64,000 nucleotides of DNA from Cohnella luojiensis (GCF_004564235.1 NZ_SOMN01000010.1:79134-143133); one strand, 5' to 3'; positions 1 to 10,524 are shown, counted from the first letter of the stretch. A program made the numbers and translations. Notes: generated from the letters alone by a model not told the origin.

Positions 1-508
1 GAATCCGATCCAGGGAGGATATGCATTCCCTAGCTTCGCTCGCCTCTAATCCGTCTCCCCAGTTTTCCCCCTGGCGATCTCCGCCAAGAGGAACGATGTC
101 CAGATGCAGACATAGTTCATGCATCGGATCATCCGGATCCGATTCCTGGTAGTGGACCATATCCGGTCCGGTCATGTAAAACAAGCCCTCGTGAAGATCA
201 TAGGCCTGATCAACGAGTATGACCTTCCCTTTCCCTTTCGGGATATAATGAAATTCATACTCGGAATGCTTGTGAAAGTTAATGATCTGTCCGGGCGAGA
301 ATACCGCAAGATGGCAACGCAGCACCCGGATTCCGTAATCTCCCCAGCGAAACTGCAGCTCGAGTCGATCCAGGGCATCCATCTTATCGGCCATTCGGGC
401 AAAAGGAAAGGGACCGGGACTTCCGGCGAGCTTACGATCATGCGATTTCCTGGAATGGATGTCTTGCTTAACCGTATCCTCCGCCACCGTGATCCCACCC
501 CGCTTCAT
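1..508 (-). CDS. AraC-family transcriptional regulator, N-terminal part (cut by window edge)
   Basis: An open frame on the minus strand runs off the left edge of the window. The translated segment carries the cupin-like AraC ligand-binding domain: FSPGQIINFHKHSEYEFHYI, then a Gly-rich turn and LFYMTGPDMVHY, the usual beta-barrel pattern of sugar-responsive AraC proteins in Paenibacillus. The C-terminal helix-turn-helix would lie outside the window. The start is ATG at 508 or, with a better ribosome site, GTG at 487. It begins 25 bp after the stop of the Gfo/Idh/MocA oxidoreductase on the same strand, so the two are probably co-transcribed and the regulator may control sugar-derivative catabolism. 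Ligand unknown. Confidence 0.8.
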   Translation of the reverse strand, partial: MKRGGITVAEDTVKQDIHSRKSHDRKLAGSPGPFPFARMADKMDALDRLELQFRWGDYGIRVLRCHLAVFSPGQIINFHKHSEYEFHYIPKGKGKVILVDQAYDLHEGLFYMTGPDMVHYQESDPDDPMHELCLHLDIVPLGGDRQGENWGDGLEASEARECISSLDRI

Positions 509-532
509 TTCAGACTTATCATTTCGAATGGA

Positions 533-1519
533 TTAAGCTAGCTCGTCAATGCGAATGGAACGCCCTTCAGCCACAGAACGCGTGGAGGCTTCCATTAAGC
601 GGGTCAGGTCGACCGCAAGGTCAACGTTATCCGTCGCTTCCGTTCCGTTCCGAATATGCTCCACCCATTGATCGAACGCGACAGGGAGTGCATCGCCTAC
701 TGGGAGCGTTTCCCACTTATCGCTTACTCGGTTAGAGCGGATGATCGGATTTCCATCCGGGAAGCCGTATAGCAGCGTGCCTTCCGTGCCGTGGAGCTCG
801 ATGGAGAACGGCGAGTGACTGTTTACGAAGCCCGCTTCGACGATGCCTAGGGCACCATCCGCATAGCGAAGGATCGAAACCGCGTTATCCTCAACCTCCT
901 TGCCCGTAACATATCCGAAATTCGCGCTAACGCTTTCCGGCATGCCTAAGAACAGGCGCACGAGGTACATCGGGTGGCAGCCCAGATCGATTAAAGCTCC
1001 TCCCCCGCATTGCTCCTTGGAATAGAAGTGCGGCGGCAACCAATTCGCCGTCGCGCCATTATGGGATAAACGGACTCTCGCCATCGTCAGCTTGCCCAGC
1101 GTTCCATCGCGGACAACTTGATTGATCGTTTGCGTCGATCCTGAATACAGGCGGGGAAGCGATACCGTGAACTTCACTCCGGATTCATGAATCGCCGAAA
1201 GGATTTCTTGAACTTCCGTATTCGTCGGAGCGACAACCTTCTCGGTAAAAATATGCTTGCCAGCGCGAGCGGCCTTCACCATTACGTCCCGGTGAATGTT
1301 CGTTGGCGCGTCGACGATGACGGCATCGATATCGTCCCGGGCAAGCATTTCATCTAGTGAAGCATAATAAGGCACGCCATATTCAGCGGCTTTGGCTTGT
1401 CCCCGCGCAGGCTCCTCATCCCATATCGCCGCCAATTCCGTAAAGGGATTTTTTAGCGCATATTGCGTGTACTCGTCTGCGTGCACGTGCCAATAACTAA
1501 TCTTGCCAATCCGAATCAT
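533..1519 (-). CDS. Gfo/Idh/MocA family NAD(P)-dependent oxidoreductase
   Basis: The 328-residue protein begins MIRIGKISYWHVH, with a Rossmann fold at the N-terminus, the family EKVVAPT motif (catalytic Lys near residue 95) and a GGGALIDLGCHP segment typical of the C-terminal alpha/beta domain. Members oxidise or reduce sugars, inositols or related polyols in the cytoplasm; the substrate cannot be read from sequence. A frame seven codons longer exists, but ATG at 1519 has a GGGAGG site seven bases upstream and is preferred. It sits just upstream of an AraC-type regulator on the same strand, a common pairing in sugar catabolism. Confidence 0.88.
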   Translation of the reverse strand: MIRIGKISYWHVHADEYTQYALKNPFTELAAIWDEEPARGQAKAAEYGVPYYASLDEMLARDDIDAVIVDAPTNIHRDVMVKAARAGKHIFTEKVVAPTNTEVQEILSAIHESGVKFTVSLPRLYSGSTQTINQVVRDGTLGKLTMARVRLSHNGATANWLPPHFYSKEQCGGGALIDLGCHPMYLVRLFLGMPESVSANFGYVTGKEVEDNAVSILRYADGALGIVEAGFVNSHSPFSIELHGTEGTLLYGFPDGNPIIRSNRVSDKWETLPVGDALPVAFDQWVEHIRNGTEATDNVDLAVDLTRLMEASTRSVAEGRSIRIDELA

Positions 1520-1651
1520 GTGTAGGCCTCCCTGGCTCATTAACTAAAAATATACGACAACAGGTACAGATTACACAAGTTATTATTCGTTTATAATGAG
1601 TTTATGTGTCATTTAAACTATAAATTCGCGACATCATTGTTGCGTGATAAT

Positions 1652-1697
1652 TAAAAAAGGCCGCCAATTCCACTTTAACCCGTGGAATGGCGGCCTT
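1652..1697 (-). terminator. Rho-independent terminator after the amino-acid ABC operon
   Basis: A near-perfect stem (GGCCGCCAATTCCAC pairing with GTGGAATGGCGGCC) is followed on the minus strand by six T residues. It lies eight bases beyond the stop of the ABC ATPase gene. Confidence 0.9.
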
Positions 1698-1704
1698 CTC
1701 TTTG

Positions 1705-2427
1705 CTACAAAACCTTGCTAAGAAACTCTTTCGTACGGGGATGCCGAGGATTTGCGAGTACCTCGCGAGGCACTCCTTGCTCAACGATAACCCCTCCGTC
1801 GATAAACAATAACCGATCGCCGACCTCGCGGGCAAATCCCATCTCGTGGGTCACGATAACCATTGTCATCCCCTCGCGGGCGAGCGACTTCATGACATCG
1901 AGAACCTCTCCAACCATCTCGGGATCCAGCGCGGACGTAGGTTCGTCAAAGAGCATCACGTGCGGTCGCATCGCCAACGCGCGCGCGATCGCGACACGTT
2001 GCTTCTGTCCGCCGGACAACCGGCTTGGATAGGCGTCCCGTTTCTCCTCTAAGCCGACTCGCCGCAATAACTCCATGCCGATTTTATCCGCCTCGGACTT
2101 GGAAGTATTCCGAACCTTAATCGGAGCGAGACTGATATTCTGCAGAACGGTCTTATGCGGGAACAGGTTGAATTGCTGAAACACCATCCCCATATTTTGG
2201 CGCAGCACGTCTATGTTCAGACCCTTATCCGTAATCCGCTTGCCTTCGAATTCGATCTCCCCGCCATTCGGCGTTTCGAGAAGGTTGAGACACCTTAGAA
2301 ATGTGCTTTTGCCCGAACCGCTTGGCCCGATGACGACAACGACCTCGCCTTTGGCGATGTCGGCATCAATTCCGTTCAGCACAGTCGCTTTGCCGAACGA
2401 TTTCATTAATCCGCGTACTTTAATCAC
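1705..2427 (-). CDS. Polar amino-acid ABC transporter, ATP-binding protein
   Basis: The 240-residue ATPase powers uptake of an amino acid (GlnQ/TcyN class). Walker A is GPSGSGKST near residue 34, the signature is LSGGQKQR, Walker B is [12 protein letters not shown] and the switch His is in VIVTHEMGF; length is normal for the class. It is the last gene of a three-gene operon, overlapping the permease by eight bases, which implies translational coupling. The exact substrate (glutamine, cystine or another polar amino acid) is not determinable. Confidence 0.95.
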   Translation of the reverse strand: MIKVRGLMKSFGKATVLNGIDADIAKGEVVVVIGPSGSGKSTFLRCLNLLETPNGGEIEFEGKRITDKGLNIDVLRQNMGMVFQQFNLFPHKTVLQNISLAPIKVRNTSKSEADKIGMELLRRVGLEEKRDAYPSRLSGGQKQRVAIARALAMRPHVMLFDEPTSALDPEMVGEVLDVMKSLAREGMTMVIVTHEMGFAREVGDRLLFIDGGVIVEQGVPREVLANPRHPRTKEFLSKVL

Positions 2428-3091
2428 TGGCTTTCAACCTCCTTTCGCCGATTCCGAGCAGCTTGGACATCGTGAAGATTAGGACGAAATAGATTCCGGC
2501 GATAATAAGCAAGGGCTCGATCGTAATGAACGTCGCTCCGCGGATGGTATTCGCCTGGTAAGTCAGTTCGGCAAATCCGACGACCGACAAGATGGAGGAC
2601 TCCTTAACGACGACGATAAACTCGTTGCCCAGCGCCGGAAGCACATTCTTGAAGGCTTGGGGGAGAATGATTTGCCGCATGGCCAAGCTTCGGGACATTC
2701 CCAAAGATCGCGCCGCTTCCATTTGTCCCTTGTCCACAGCCTGTATTCCCGCTCTCATGATTTCGGCGATATAAGCCCCGCTGTTCACCGTAAGAGTCAA
2801 ATATGCCGCCGTAAAAATACCGATATCGAAGCCGAGGAAAATCGGAAGTCCGTAGTTGAATATGAACAGCTGCACGATCAACGGAGTCCCGCGAATGACT
2901 TCCACATACGAAGAGCCGACGAAACGAAGCGGCGACAGCCGCGACATCCTAAGGAAAGACACAAGCGTACCAAGAACTAGGCCGCTCAGGACGGCGAGCA
3001 GCGAAACCTCCAGGGTCATCCTGATGCCGGTTAAGAAATACGAACCATATTCGTCCATAAAAGAAAAATCCCAATTATAAGCCAATAACAT
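2420..3091 (-). CDS. Polar amino-acid ABC transporter, permease
   Basis: The 223-residue His/Glu/Gln/Arg-type permease has about five membrane segments, and the EAA loop reads [10 protein letters not shown] near residue 145, where the ATPase docks. It belongs to the HisM/GlnP single-domain class, which usually works as a homodimer when only one permease gene is present, as here. Its gene follows the binding-protein gene after an attenuating hairpin and overlaps the ATPase gene. Confidence 0.94.
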   Translation of the reverse strand: MLLAYNWDFSFMDEYGSYFLTGIRMTLEVSLLAVLSGLVLGTLVSFLRMSRLSPLRFVGSSYVEVIRGTPLIVQLFIFNYGLPIFLGFDIGIFTAAYLTLTVNSGAYIAEIMRAGIQAVDKGQMEAARSLGMSRSLAMRQIILPQAFKNVLPALGNEFIVVVKESSILSVVGFAELTYQANTIRGATFITIEPLLIIAGIYFVLIFTMSKLLGIGERRLKASD

Positions 3092-3119
3092 AGCGTTAGC
3101 GCTCCTCTTCCGATCGTTA

Positions 3120-3168
3120 AAAAAGGGAAATAGCGGCCGCTTGGCAAGCGCCCCCTATTTCCCCACCG
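3120..3168 (-). terminator. Intercistronic attenuator between binding protein and permease
   Basis: On the minus strand GGGAAATAG pairs with CTATTTCCC around an inner GC-rich stem, followed by six T residues. It sits between the binding-protein stop and the permease start, so it probably lets only part of transcription through, giving more binding protein than membrane components. Confidence 0.8.
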
Positions 3169-3184
3169 ATTACATGTTGTCCTT

Positions 3185-3979
3185 TTATTGGTCCGCCAAT
3201 TCGGTCATTTCGGAAACCCACTTGTCGATCGTCTTCTCGGCAGTCAGACGATCCAGCGTTTTCTGAATTTCGGCGAGCAATTCCGTTTCGCCTTTGTTCA
3301 CGGCCACGGCGGAACCGCCGGATTCATACTCGGGAACGATACTCGTTAAGAATAAATCGGGATTCTTGTTCACGTAGCCTTGGGCGACGGGAAGCTCCAC
3401 GATTAACGCGTCCACTTTCTTGGATTTCAGCTCGAGCACGAGTTCGGTCGTCTTGCCCAGGGATTTCACTTTCGCCCCGGTAATATCTTTAGCGATCTTT
3501 TCTTGCGTCGAACCCATTTGCACGCCGATCGCCTTACCTTCAAGGTCCTTCATCGTCGTGAACTTATCCTTGTCTTCCGCTCTTACGAACACCGCTTGCG
3601 TAGCTTCGTAGTAGTTCTTAGTGAAGTCGACGCTTTTGCGGCGATCCTCGTCCGGCGTCATGCCCGCGATGACGAAATCGATTTTGCCAAGCTTAACCTC
3701 GGCTAGAAGGTTACCGAAATCCATGTCTTTTATTTCCAGTTCTACCCCGAGATCCTTGGCGATTTCTTTGGCGATCTCGATATCGAAGCCGACGATTTGG
3801 TCTTTGCCGTCCACGTTTTTGTGAAACTCGTACGGCGCGTACTCGGCGCTCGTACCCAGAACGATTTTTCCTGCTTCCTTGATATCGGCAAGTTTGCCGG
3901 ACTTCTCATTGTTGTTTCCGCATGCCGCAAGCGTTAAGGCAAGTACTGCCGACAATACGATCATTAATCCTTTTTTCAT
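3185..3979 (-). CDS. Polar amino-acid ABC transporter, substrate-binding lipoprotein
   Basis: The 264-residue protein has a lipoprotein signal peptide (MKKGLMIVLSAVLALTLAAC, lipidated Cys at residue 20) and a family 3 solute-binding fold: KIVLGTSAEYAPYEF, VGFDIEIAKEIA, DFVIAGMTPDEDRR. Exported and anchored outside the membrane, it captures an amino acid for the permease. ATG at 3979 is chosen because the lipobox then falls at normal distance; the longer frame from 4021 lacks a signal-like start. The operon is divergent from the M20 amidohydrolase at 4143, suggesting import and hydrolysis of an acylated or peptide-linked amino acid. Confidence 0.93.
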   Translation of the reverse strand: MKKGLMIVLSAVLALTLAACGNNNEKSGKLADIKEAGKIVLGTSAEYAPYEFHKNVDGKDQIVGFDIEIAKEIAKDLGVELEIKDMDFGNLLAEVKLGKIDFVIAGMTPDEDRRKSVDFTKNYYEATQAVFVRAEDKDKFTTMKDLEGKAIGVQMGSTQEKIAKDITGAKVKSLGKTTELVLELKSKKVDALIVELPVAQGYVNKNPDLFLTSIVPEYESGGSAVAVNKGETELLAEIQKTLDRLTAEKTIDKWVSEMTELADQ

Positions 3980-4142
3980 TTCATTCCAACTCCTGATGTA
4001 TATTGATTCAGCATTGTTCATTTTAATACATTTACCGGATGCATTACCACTGGGTTTTTATTCCACGCGCCGCTTGATTAGCTTGATTGCCTTCCAACGA
4101 ACGGCTACCATAGAGTTAATCCTATTTCTAAGGAGCATACTC

Positions 4143-5309
4143 ATGATCGACCTTAAGAACAACATTAAAACCACGATAAAAGAGTATTCGGCTAAGCTGC
4201 GGGAAATTGCCGCCTTTATCGGCTCCCATCCCGAGCTCGGACACGAAGAGGTGCAAGCTTCTTCGCTTCTAGCCGGCGAGCTTGAGAAGCTGGGATTTTC
4301 CGTGGACAGAGGAACCCTAAGCCTACCTACCGCCTTCATCGCGGAATATCGCTCCGGGACACCCGGGCCGACCGTGGCTCTGCTCGCGGAGTACGATGCC
4401 CTGCCGGAGCTAGGCCATGCTTGCGGGCATCACCTGATCTGCACGATGGCACTCGGCGCGGCCGCCGGATTGCGATCGATCGCCGACACGACGGGAGGAA
4501 CGATCCGGGTGTACGGAACGCCGGCGGAAGAAACGAAGGGAGCCAAGATCGACATGGCAGCGGCGGGCTTGTTCGACGACTGCGACATTGCGATAATGGC
4601 GCATCCATTCCATGTCTATGAACGGTCAGGCGCTTCTCTTGCCATGGATGCCCTGCAATTCGAATTCCGCGGCAAGGCCGCTCACGCCGCGGCCCATCCT
4701 GATCATGGCATTAACGCGCTAGATGCCGTCATTCTCCTGTTCAACGCAGTTAATGCGCTTCGCCAGCAAACGAAAGACGATGCCCGAATCCACGGCATCA
4801 TCTCCCACGGCGGGCAAGCGCCGAATATTATTCCCGACTACGCAGCCGCCCAGTTCTATGTCAGGTCGGCTTCCCGGGCCTATACCGATGAGCTTGCCCT
4901 TAAAGTAACCGCCTGCGCCGAAGCGGCCGGTATCGCTACGGGATGCAAGCTGACCGTCAGCAACTATGAATACTCATATGATGAGTTGCGCACGAACGAG
5001 ACGTTATCAGGTGCGTTCACGGCGAACCTCATCGCTAGCGGGATCGCAGAAGATGATATCCGTTTTAGCCAAGATCACGGTTCGCTGGATCTGGGCAACG
5101 TTTCGCTCCGCTGTCCGGTTATCCACCCCTACATCAAGGTCGTGAACGAGCCCTATCAGCTGCACACGATCGAGTTCCGGGATGCCGCTCAGACGGATAC
5201 GGCCTATCAGGCCATGATATTCGGAGCGACAATGCTCGCTTACACCGCTTGCGACGTTCTCGCGGATTCCGAGCTTCTGAAACGGATCAAGGAAGAGTTC
5301 TCCCGCTAG
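4143..5309 (+). CDS. M20-family metallo-amidohydrolase
   Basis: The 388-residue cytosolic enzyme belongs to the M20D group (AbgB / peptidase M20 domain-containing 2 type), hydrolysing N-acyl or small peptide amide bonds. Visible signatures: LLAEYDALPELGHACGHH (metal-binding Asp and His-Gly-His), GTPAEE with the catalytic Glu pair, and the dimerisation lid RGKAAHAAAHPDHG. ATG at 4143 follows AAGGAG by nine bases; upstream in-frame residues lack family similarity. Divergent from the amino-acid ABC importer, it probably processes a compound the importer brings in (inference). Confidence 0.9.
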   Translation: MIDLKNNIKTTIKEYSAKLREIAAFIGSHPELGHEEVQASSLLAGELEKLGFSVDRGTLSLPTAFIAEYRSGTPGPTVALLAEYDALPELGHACGHHLICTMALGAAAGLRSIADTTGGTIRVYGTPAEETKGAKIDMAAAGLFDDCDIAIMAHPFHVYERSGASLAMDALQFEFRGKAAHAAAHPDHGINALDAVILLFNAVNALRQQTKDDARIHGIISHGGQAPNIIPDYAAAQFYVRSASRAYTDELALKVTACAEAAGIATGCKLTVSNYEYSYDELRTNETLSGAFTANLIASGIAEDDIRFSQDHGSLDLGNVSLRCPVIHPYIKVVNEPYQLHTIEFRDAAQTDTAYQAMIFGATMLAYTACDVLADSELLKRIKEEFSR

Positions 5310-5323
5310 GTTTCCTTCCTCCG

Positions 5324-5366
5324 CGGTTGGGTAAGGGGCGCACGCCTCTTGTCCAACCGTTTTTTA
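5324..5366 (+). terminator. Terminator of the M20 gene
   Basis: CGGTTGG and CCAACCG form the outer stem with a GC-rich inner stem, followed by six T residues, 15 bases after the amidohydrolase stop. Confidence 0.9.
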
Positions 5367-5473
5367 TGCTGGAGAGATGCTCCGAGACACCTAATAAGCT
5401 ATAATGCTCTTAGCTATACTTTTTATATCAGCTAATTCGTCCACATCATTCGTATTTTAGGAGGCGTTAGATC

Positions 5474-5818
5474 ATGACTACACCAGCCGCTCCATCCTCT
5501 ACGGTCCCGAAGGTTCCCGGGGTTATAGAATGCTCCATAGAAAAAACGTTGGACGTCATAGGAGGTAAATGGGCATTTCTCGTGCTGAGAGAACTTTTCT
5601 GCGGCACCCGGCGGTTTGGCGAGCTTCAACGCAGCATCGCATCCGTCAGCCCACGCGCTTTGACAAGCACGCTGCGGCACATGGAGGAGAAGGGCGTGCT
5701 CATTCGCACCGTCTTCCCTACCGTCCCCGTCACCGTCGAGTACACGCTGACTCCCAAGGGAGAAGACTTGCATCAAATCGTCAAAGAGATGAAGCTCTGG
5801 TCAGCCAAGTGGACGTAG
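5474..5818 (+). CDS. HxlR-family winged-helix transcriptional regulator
   Basis: The 114-residue protein shows the full HxlR pattern: a Cys near the start (VIECSIEKTLDVIGGKW), LRELFCGTRRFGELQRSI, then SPRALTSTLRHMEEKGVL, and a beta-wing ending in EYTLTPKGEDL. Such dimers repress or activate genes in response to aldehydes, quinones or redox-active compounds. An AGGAGG site precedes the ATG. It converges on an aldo/keto reductase gene 90 bp away, a plausible target, though no operator was identified. Confidence 0.92.
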   Translation: MTTPAAPSSTVPKVPGVIECSIEKTLDVIGGKWAFLVLRELFCGTRRFGELQRSIASVSPRALTSTLRHMEEKGVLIRTVFPTVPVTVEYTLTPKGEDLHQIVKEMKLWSAKWT

Positions 5819-5858
5819 GGGCTCAAGTCTCCACGTTGACTTAGGTTAGCTGCTTATG

Positions 5859-5897
5859 AAAAAAACCACCTCCGCAGCGGTATAGCGGAGGTGGTTT
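5859..5897 (-). terminator. Terminator between HxlR and aldo/keto reductase genes
   Basis: ACCACCTCCGC pairs with GCGGAGGTGGT. The minus strand continues into seven T residues, so it chiefly serves the aldo/keto reductase gene, but it could stop both convergent transcripts. Confidence 0.88.
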
Positions 5898-5907
5898 GGC
5901 GATTCTC

Positions 5908-6855
5908 TTATTTTACCGATAACAGAATCTCTTCTATGGAGGCAAGCGTTTCTCCCGTAAGAACGACGCCCGTTGCCTTGACATTCTCTTCTACCTGTTC
6001 AGGACGACTCGCTCCGACAAGGGCGCTGGCTACGTTAGGTTGGCGGAGAATCCAGGCCAGAGCAAGCTGTCCCGTCGTAAGGTCGATCTCGCGAGCGATT
6101 GCGGAAAGCTTCTTCACGGCTTCTATCTTCTCTTCCGTGATGCCGTTCTTCACCCACTCCAGCTTGGCGGCGCGGCTGTCCGACGGGATTGAAGCCGCCG
6201 AATCGTATTTGCCCGTCAGCAAGCCCTGCGCAAGCGGCGAGAAAACAACTTGCGATATACCTTTCGCTTCGCCAAGGGGAATGACTTCCTTCTCGATGTA
6301 ACGGTTGAACATATTGTATACGGGCTGGCTGACCACGATCCGGTCAAGCAAATATCGGTCAGCCGTTCCGAGCGCTTCTTCTATCTGGGCTGCCGTCCAC
6401 TCGCTGACGCCGACGTAGAGTACTTTGCCCTGCCTGAGGAAGTCGTCAATAGTGCGCAGCGTCTCGTCAATCGGCGTTTCCTTATCATAACGGTGGCAGT
6501 AGAAAATATCGACATAATCAAGCCCCAAACGGCTTAGGCTCGCGTTGATCTGTTCGGTTACATGTTTGCGGGACAGCCCCCGGTCGTTCGGCCCCTCTCC
6601 CATCGGCCAGAAAGCCTTCGTCGCCAAAACGTAACTTTCCCGAGGGTAATCTCGAAGAATTGCTCCCATCACTTTCTCGGCCGCACCTTGCTCGTACACG
6701 TTGGCTGTATCGAAGAAGTTCACGCCAAGCTCGTACGCTTTGCGAATGGCGGATGCCGCGCGTTCCTGCTCGACGTATCCTCCATAGGTTAGCCAACTCC
6801 CAAGACTGATCTCGCTAACTTTAAGGCCGCTGCGGCCTAATCGACGGTAATTCAT
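5908..6855 (-). CDS. Aldo/keto reductase (voltage-gated K+ channel beta-subunit type)
   Basis: The 315-residue NADPH-dependent oxidoreductase has the catalytic tetrad in place: Asp and Tyr in FFDTANVYEQG (about residues 48-54), Lys in VLATKAFW and His in IFYCHRYD. LVGASRPEQVEEN near the C-terminus binds the cofactor phosphate. Length fits the family. Its physiological carbonyl substrate is unknown. The neighbouring convergent HxlR regulator suggests aldehyde or electrophile response. Confidence 0.92.
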   Translation of the reverse strand: MNYRRLGRSGLKVSEISLGSWLTYGGYVEQERAASAIRKAYELGVNFFDTANVYEQGAAEKVMGAILRDYPRESYVLATKAFWPMGEGPNDRGLSRKHVTEQINASLSRLGLDYVDIFYCHRYDKETPIDETLRTIDDFLRQGKVLYVGVSEWTAAQIEEALGTADRYLLDRIVVSQPVYNMFNRYIEKEVIPLGEAKGISQVVFSPLAQGLLTGKYDSAASIPSDSRAAKLEWVKNGITEEKIEAVKKLSAIAREIDLTTGQLALAWILRQPNVASALVGASRPEQVEENVKATGVVLTGETLASIEEILLSVK

Positions 6856-7039
6856 CGCAAAATCATCCTCCCTAACATTCTATAGGTTACAGATGACATT
6901 TTATCGCAGCATCAAGGTAAGGGGAAGAAGTGAAAGTTTTCATACTTAGTATACTTTAGATAACTAACGTCGATAAAGCGCCCGAACGACCCTGACCGCT
7001 ATCTCATACCATAGGGTATCTTAAATTAAGGAGAGTACG

Positions 7040-7426
7040 GTGTATATGGATATTCCTGTTACCGGATTCGTTTTCCATTCTGGCGATGATGACCCTCATC
7101 ACTCCCATAAGTTGTATATTACTTCGTGGGATGGCAGGCCGGTTCACGTTCATCCTTTTGAGGGAATAACTTCATTCGACGTTGGACATCAACATCACTA
7201 TGCCGGGGTGACCGAATCGGCGCCAAGCGGCGTACAACATTCTCACGGTTATTATGCGGTCACTTCGTTTAACGACGGCCATACTCATACGATTAGCGGC
7301 AGAACCGGTCCGGTAATTCCACTCCCGAACGGAGGACACTACCATTATTTCGAAGGCTACACCACCGTGAACGGGAGAATACCGCACACCCATATGTACC
7401 AAGGCAACACTGGCGATGAGGAATGA
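7040..7426 (+). CDS. YmaF-like histidine-rich protein
   Basis: The 128-residue protein is very rich in His, mostly in repeated H-x-H or HSH units (DPHHSHKLYITSWDG, VGHQHHYAG, VQHSHGYY, DGHTHTI, GGHYHYFEGYTTVNG). This matches the YmaF family of Bacillus, whose function is unknown; a metal-binding or spore-related role is possible but unproven. No signal peptide or membrane segment. GTG at 7040 follows AAGGAG with six bases spacing; ATG at 7046 is the alternative. Confidence 0.85.
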   Translation: MYMDIPVTGFVFHSGDDDPHHSHKLYITSWDGRPVHVHPFEGITSFDVGHQHHYAGVTESAPSGVQHSHGYYAVTSFNDGHTHTISGRTGPVIPLPNGGHYHYFEGYTTVNGRIPHTHMYQGNTGDEE

Positions 7427-7463
7427 GCGGCTTAACGATGATCACTTATTGAGAAGGTCAAAA

Positions 7464-7491
7464 GGAGCAGTGAGGATTTCCCTCCTGCTCC
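7464..7491 (+). terminator. Hairpin between ymaF-like and cheX-like genes
   Basis: GGAGCAG and CTGCTCC flank an inner GAGG/CCTC pairing. The T tract is interrupted, so strength is uncertain. It lies between convergent genes. Confidence 0.6.
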
Positions 7492-7501
7492 TATTGCTTT
7501 G

Positions 7502-7963
7502 TTAATCCTCGAATACGATATTCATCTCCAAAAGATGGTTTTTATCGAGGATTATTGGTATTGATAATACGCTCATTTTAACTGCGGATATTTCGATTTG
7601 ATTTCCCACGATTAACGTTGGCGGAGTAATATCTAGTGATATGCCTTCTTGAGAAAAAAAGCTCATCGCATTTCCGCAAATCATATTGGCCAATTCGGAG
7701 ATAGCGCTTTGTTCCAATGCACCCAAGGCGGTGACTGGAGCTCCCCCCATCATTGATGAAACAATTTGTAGAAAACTTGATACTGCCCCTCCAAAATACA
7801 TTTGACCGCGTATGTCTCCTGTTATACCAACAACTGTTAAAACTTCTAGCCCGGAAAATGGCGAAGTTGTAAAAGAAGGTTTTCCGACTTGGCAAGGCAG
7901 TTGAAATTGTTCGAATACATAGGAGGCGGATTTGAGAAAAGGATTAATGTAAATGGCTTTCAA
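7502..7963 (-). CDS. CheX-like chemotaxis protein (CheY-phosphatase family)
   Basis: The 153-residue protein resembles CheX: the alternating beta strands of the CheC/CheX fold and SAISELANMICGNA near residue 90 with the Glu and Asn that in CheX attack CheY-phosphate. It would dephosphorylate CheY-P or act on a related response regulator in the cytoplasm. The start is TTG at 7963, with GTGGGG about ten bases upstream. It lies alone, 33 bp after a terminator that follows a cyclic-di-GMP aptamer, so expression is probably tied to the second messenger that governs motility. Confidence 0.85.
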   Translation of the reverse strand: MKAIYINPFLKSASYVFEQFQLPCQVGKPSFTTSPFSGLEVLTVVGITGDIRGQMYFGGAVSSFLQIVSSMMGGAPVTALGALEQSAISELANMICGNAMSFFSQEGISLDITPPTLIVGNQIEISAVKMSVLSIPIILDKNHLLEMNIVFED

Positions 7964-7995
7964 TTGATATTTACCCCACTTCTTTTAATGAGAAA

Positions 7996-8020
7996 TAAAA
8001 AAACCTCCCGAATAGGAGGT
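7996..8020 (-). terminator. Riboswitch-controlled terminator upstream of cheX-like gene
   Basis: On the minus strand ACCTCC and GGGAGGT form a stem followed by seven T residues, between the aptamer and the gene. The preceding GGTA/TACC pairing overlaps its 5' arm and could act as the alternative fold. Confidence 0.85.
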
Positions 8021-8041
8021 ATTAAAATTACCTTCTTATTT

Positions 8042-8121
8042 CGGCAACTGGCTGGCATGACGCATAACAATGCGTTGTAGCCCCTCTAGCTTTGCGACCC
8101 TATTTTTCAGTAGGTGTGCCT
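8042..8121 (-). promoter_or_regulatory. Cyclic-di-GMP-I (GEMM-I) riboswitch aptamer
   Basis: The minus strand carries the class I hallmarks in order: GGCA at the start, CCTACTGAAAAATAGG with its GAAA loop, GTCGCAAAGCTA, GGGGCTA, a variable ACGCAT/ATGCGT hairpin, then ATGCCAGCCAGTTGCCGA. These match the Firmicutes GEMM-I consensus apart from a few substitutions (GTCGC for GACGC). A transcription terminator follows about 20 bases later, before the CheX-like gene. Known family: c-di-GMP sensing. Whether ligand turns transcription on or off was not worked out. Confidence 0.85.
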
Positions 8122-8372
8122 TTTCTGTTTTGAATAGGTATTTCGACATGAATACCAATAGTTCGACAATACTACCCAATGAAGATTATGTCAATTACTT
8201 GAGTTAAAAGATCTAAAGATAATTCATGCCGTTAACCGTTTCGCTAGCTTGCCCAAATCCAATCGTCCTTCAAACTAACTGACTATTTTACACTTAGTTT
8301 TTTCCGATGATGGCGGGGGTGCGGGGGTGCATCTCCACCACTCCCCTTATAAAAGCACAACTGCTAGCAACT
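8122..8372. other. Non-coding stretch, nothing recognised
   Basis: Between the riboswitch aptamer and the groEL terminator no coding frame with a ribosome site, no RNA gene and no repeat was recognised. It must contain the promoter for the riboswitch transcript; TTGGTA and TATTCA 16 bases apart on the minus strand (about 8133-8154) are a weak candidate. Confidence 0.5.
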
Positions 8373-8413
8373 AAAAAGGCTTCTCACAAGTTCATTTGAA
8401 CTCATGAGAAGCC
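8373..8413 (-). terminator. groEL terminator
   Basis: GGCTTCTCA pairs with TGAGAAGCC around an inner AAGTTCA/TGAACT pairing, with five T residues on the minus strand, 70 bp after the groEL stop. Confidence 0.9.
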
Positions 8414-8483
8414 TCTGTTATTGAATGGGTAAAACCGCGTTTCCCATCAAGGAAACCTTATGCACAAGACTTTAACGCCTTGA

Positions 8484-10118
<1,635 letters not shown>

Positions 10119-10150
10119 TTACCCTCCTTGAGTTTGAGTCGGTTATTGAA

Positions 10151-10435
10151 TTAGCCTACGATCGCGTGAATATCGCTTTCTTTCATGATCAAATATTCTT
10201 TGCCTTCATATTTGATCTCCGTGCCTGCATATTTAGAGAACAACACACGGTCTCCCGCTTTCACTTCGAGCGCGATCCGTTCACCGTCTTTAGTCAAAGC
10301 TCCGCTGCCCACCGCGACAATCGTACCTTCTTGCGGCTTTTCTTTCGCAGTATCCGGCAATACGATACCGCTAATCGTTTTTTCTTCTTTTGCGTTCGCT
10401 TCTACGAGAACGCGGTCACCCAAAGGTTTAATCAT
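10151..10435 (-). CDS. groES: 10-kDa co-chaperonin GroES
   Basis: The 94-residue protein begins [13 protein letters not shown] and includes the mobile loop around [17 protein letters not shown] that binds GroEL, and the roof-region pattern [16 protein letters not shown]. It caps the GroEL cavity as a heptamer. The start at 10435 is set by AAGGAGG upstream; the open frame continues 19 codons further through the leader but without a ribosome site. First gene of the groESL operon. Confidence 0.99.
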   Translation of the reverse strand: MIKPLGDRVLVEANAKEEKTISGIVLPDTAKEKPQEGTIVAVGSGALTKDGERIALEVKAGDRVLFSKYAGTEIKYEGKEYLIMKESDIHAIVG

Positions 10436-10485
10436 GTAAATAGCCTCCTTCTTAAATAGGTGTTTGTTTTGAAGCCATTTTCCTG

Positions 10486-10512
10486 TTAGCACTCAATTGT
10501 GTTAAGTGCTAA
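10486..10512 (-). promoter_or_regulatory. CIRCE operator (HrcA-binding site)
   Basis: TTAGCACTC, nine bases, then AAGTGCTAA: the canonical CIRCE inverted repeat with one changed base in the second arm. It lies between the groES promoter and start codon, so HrcA should repress groESL except under heat stress. Confidence 0.97.
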
Positions 10513-10524
10513 TAACCATTTTCT

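Noticed and set aside
119..541. 140-codon open frame on the plus strand
   Set aside because: It is antisense to the AraC-like cupin domain, which has clear family motifs on the minus strand.
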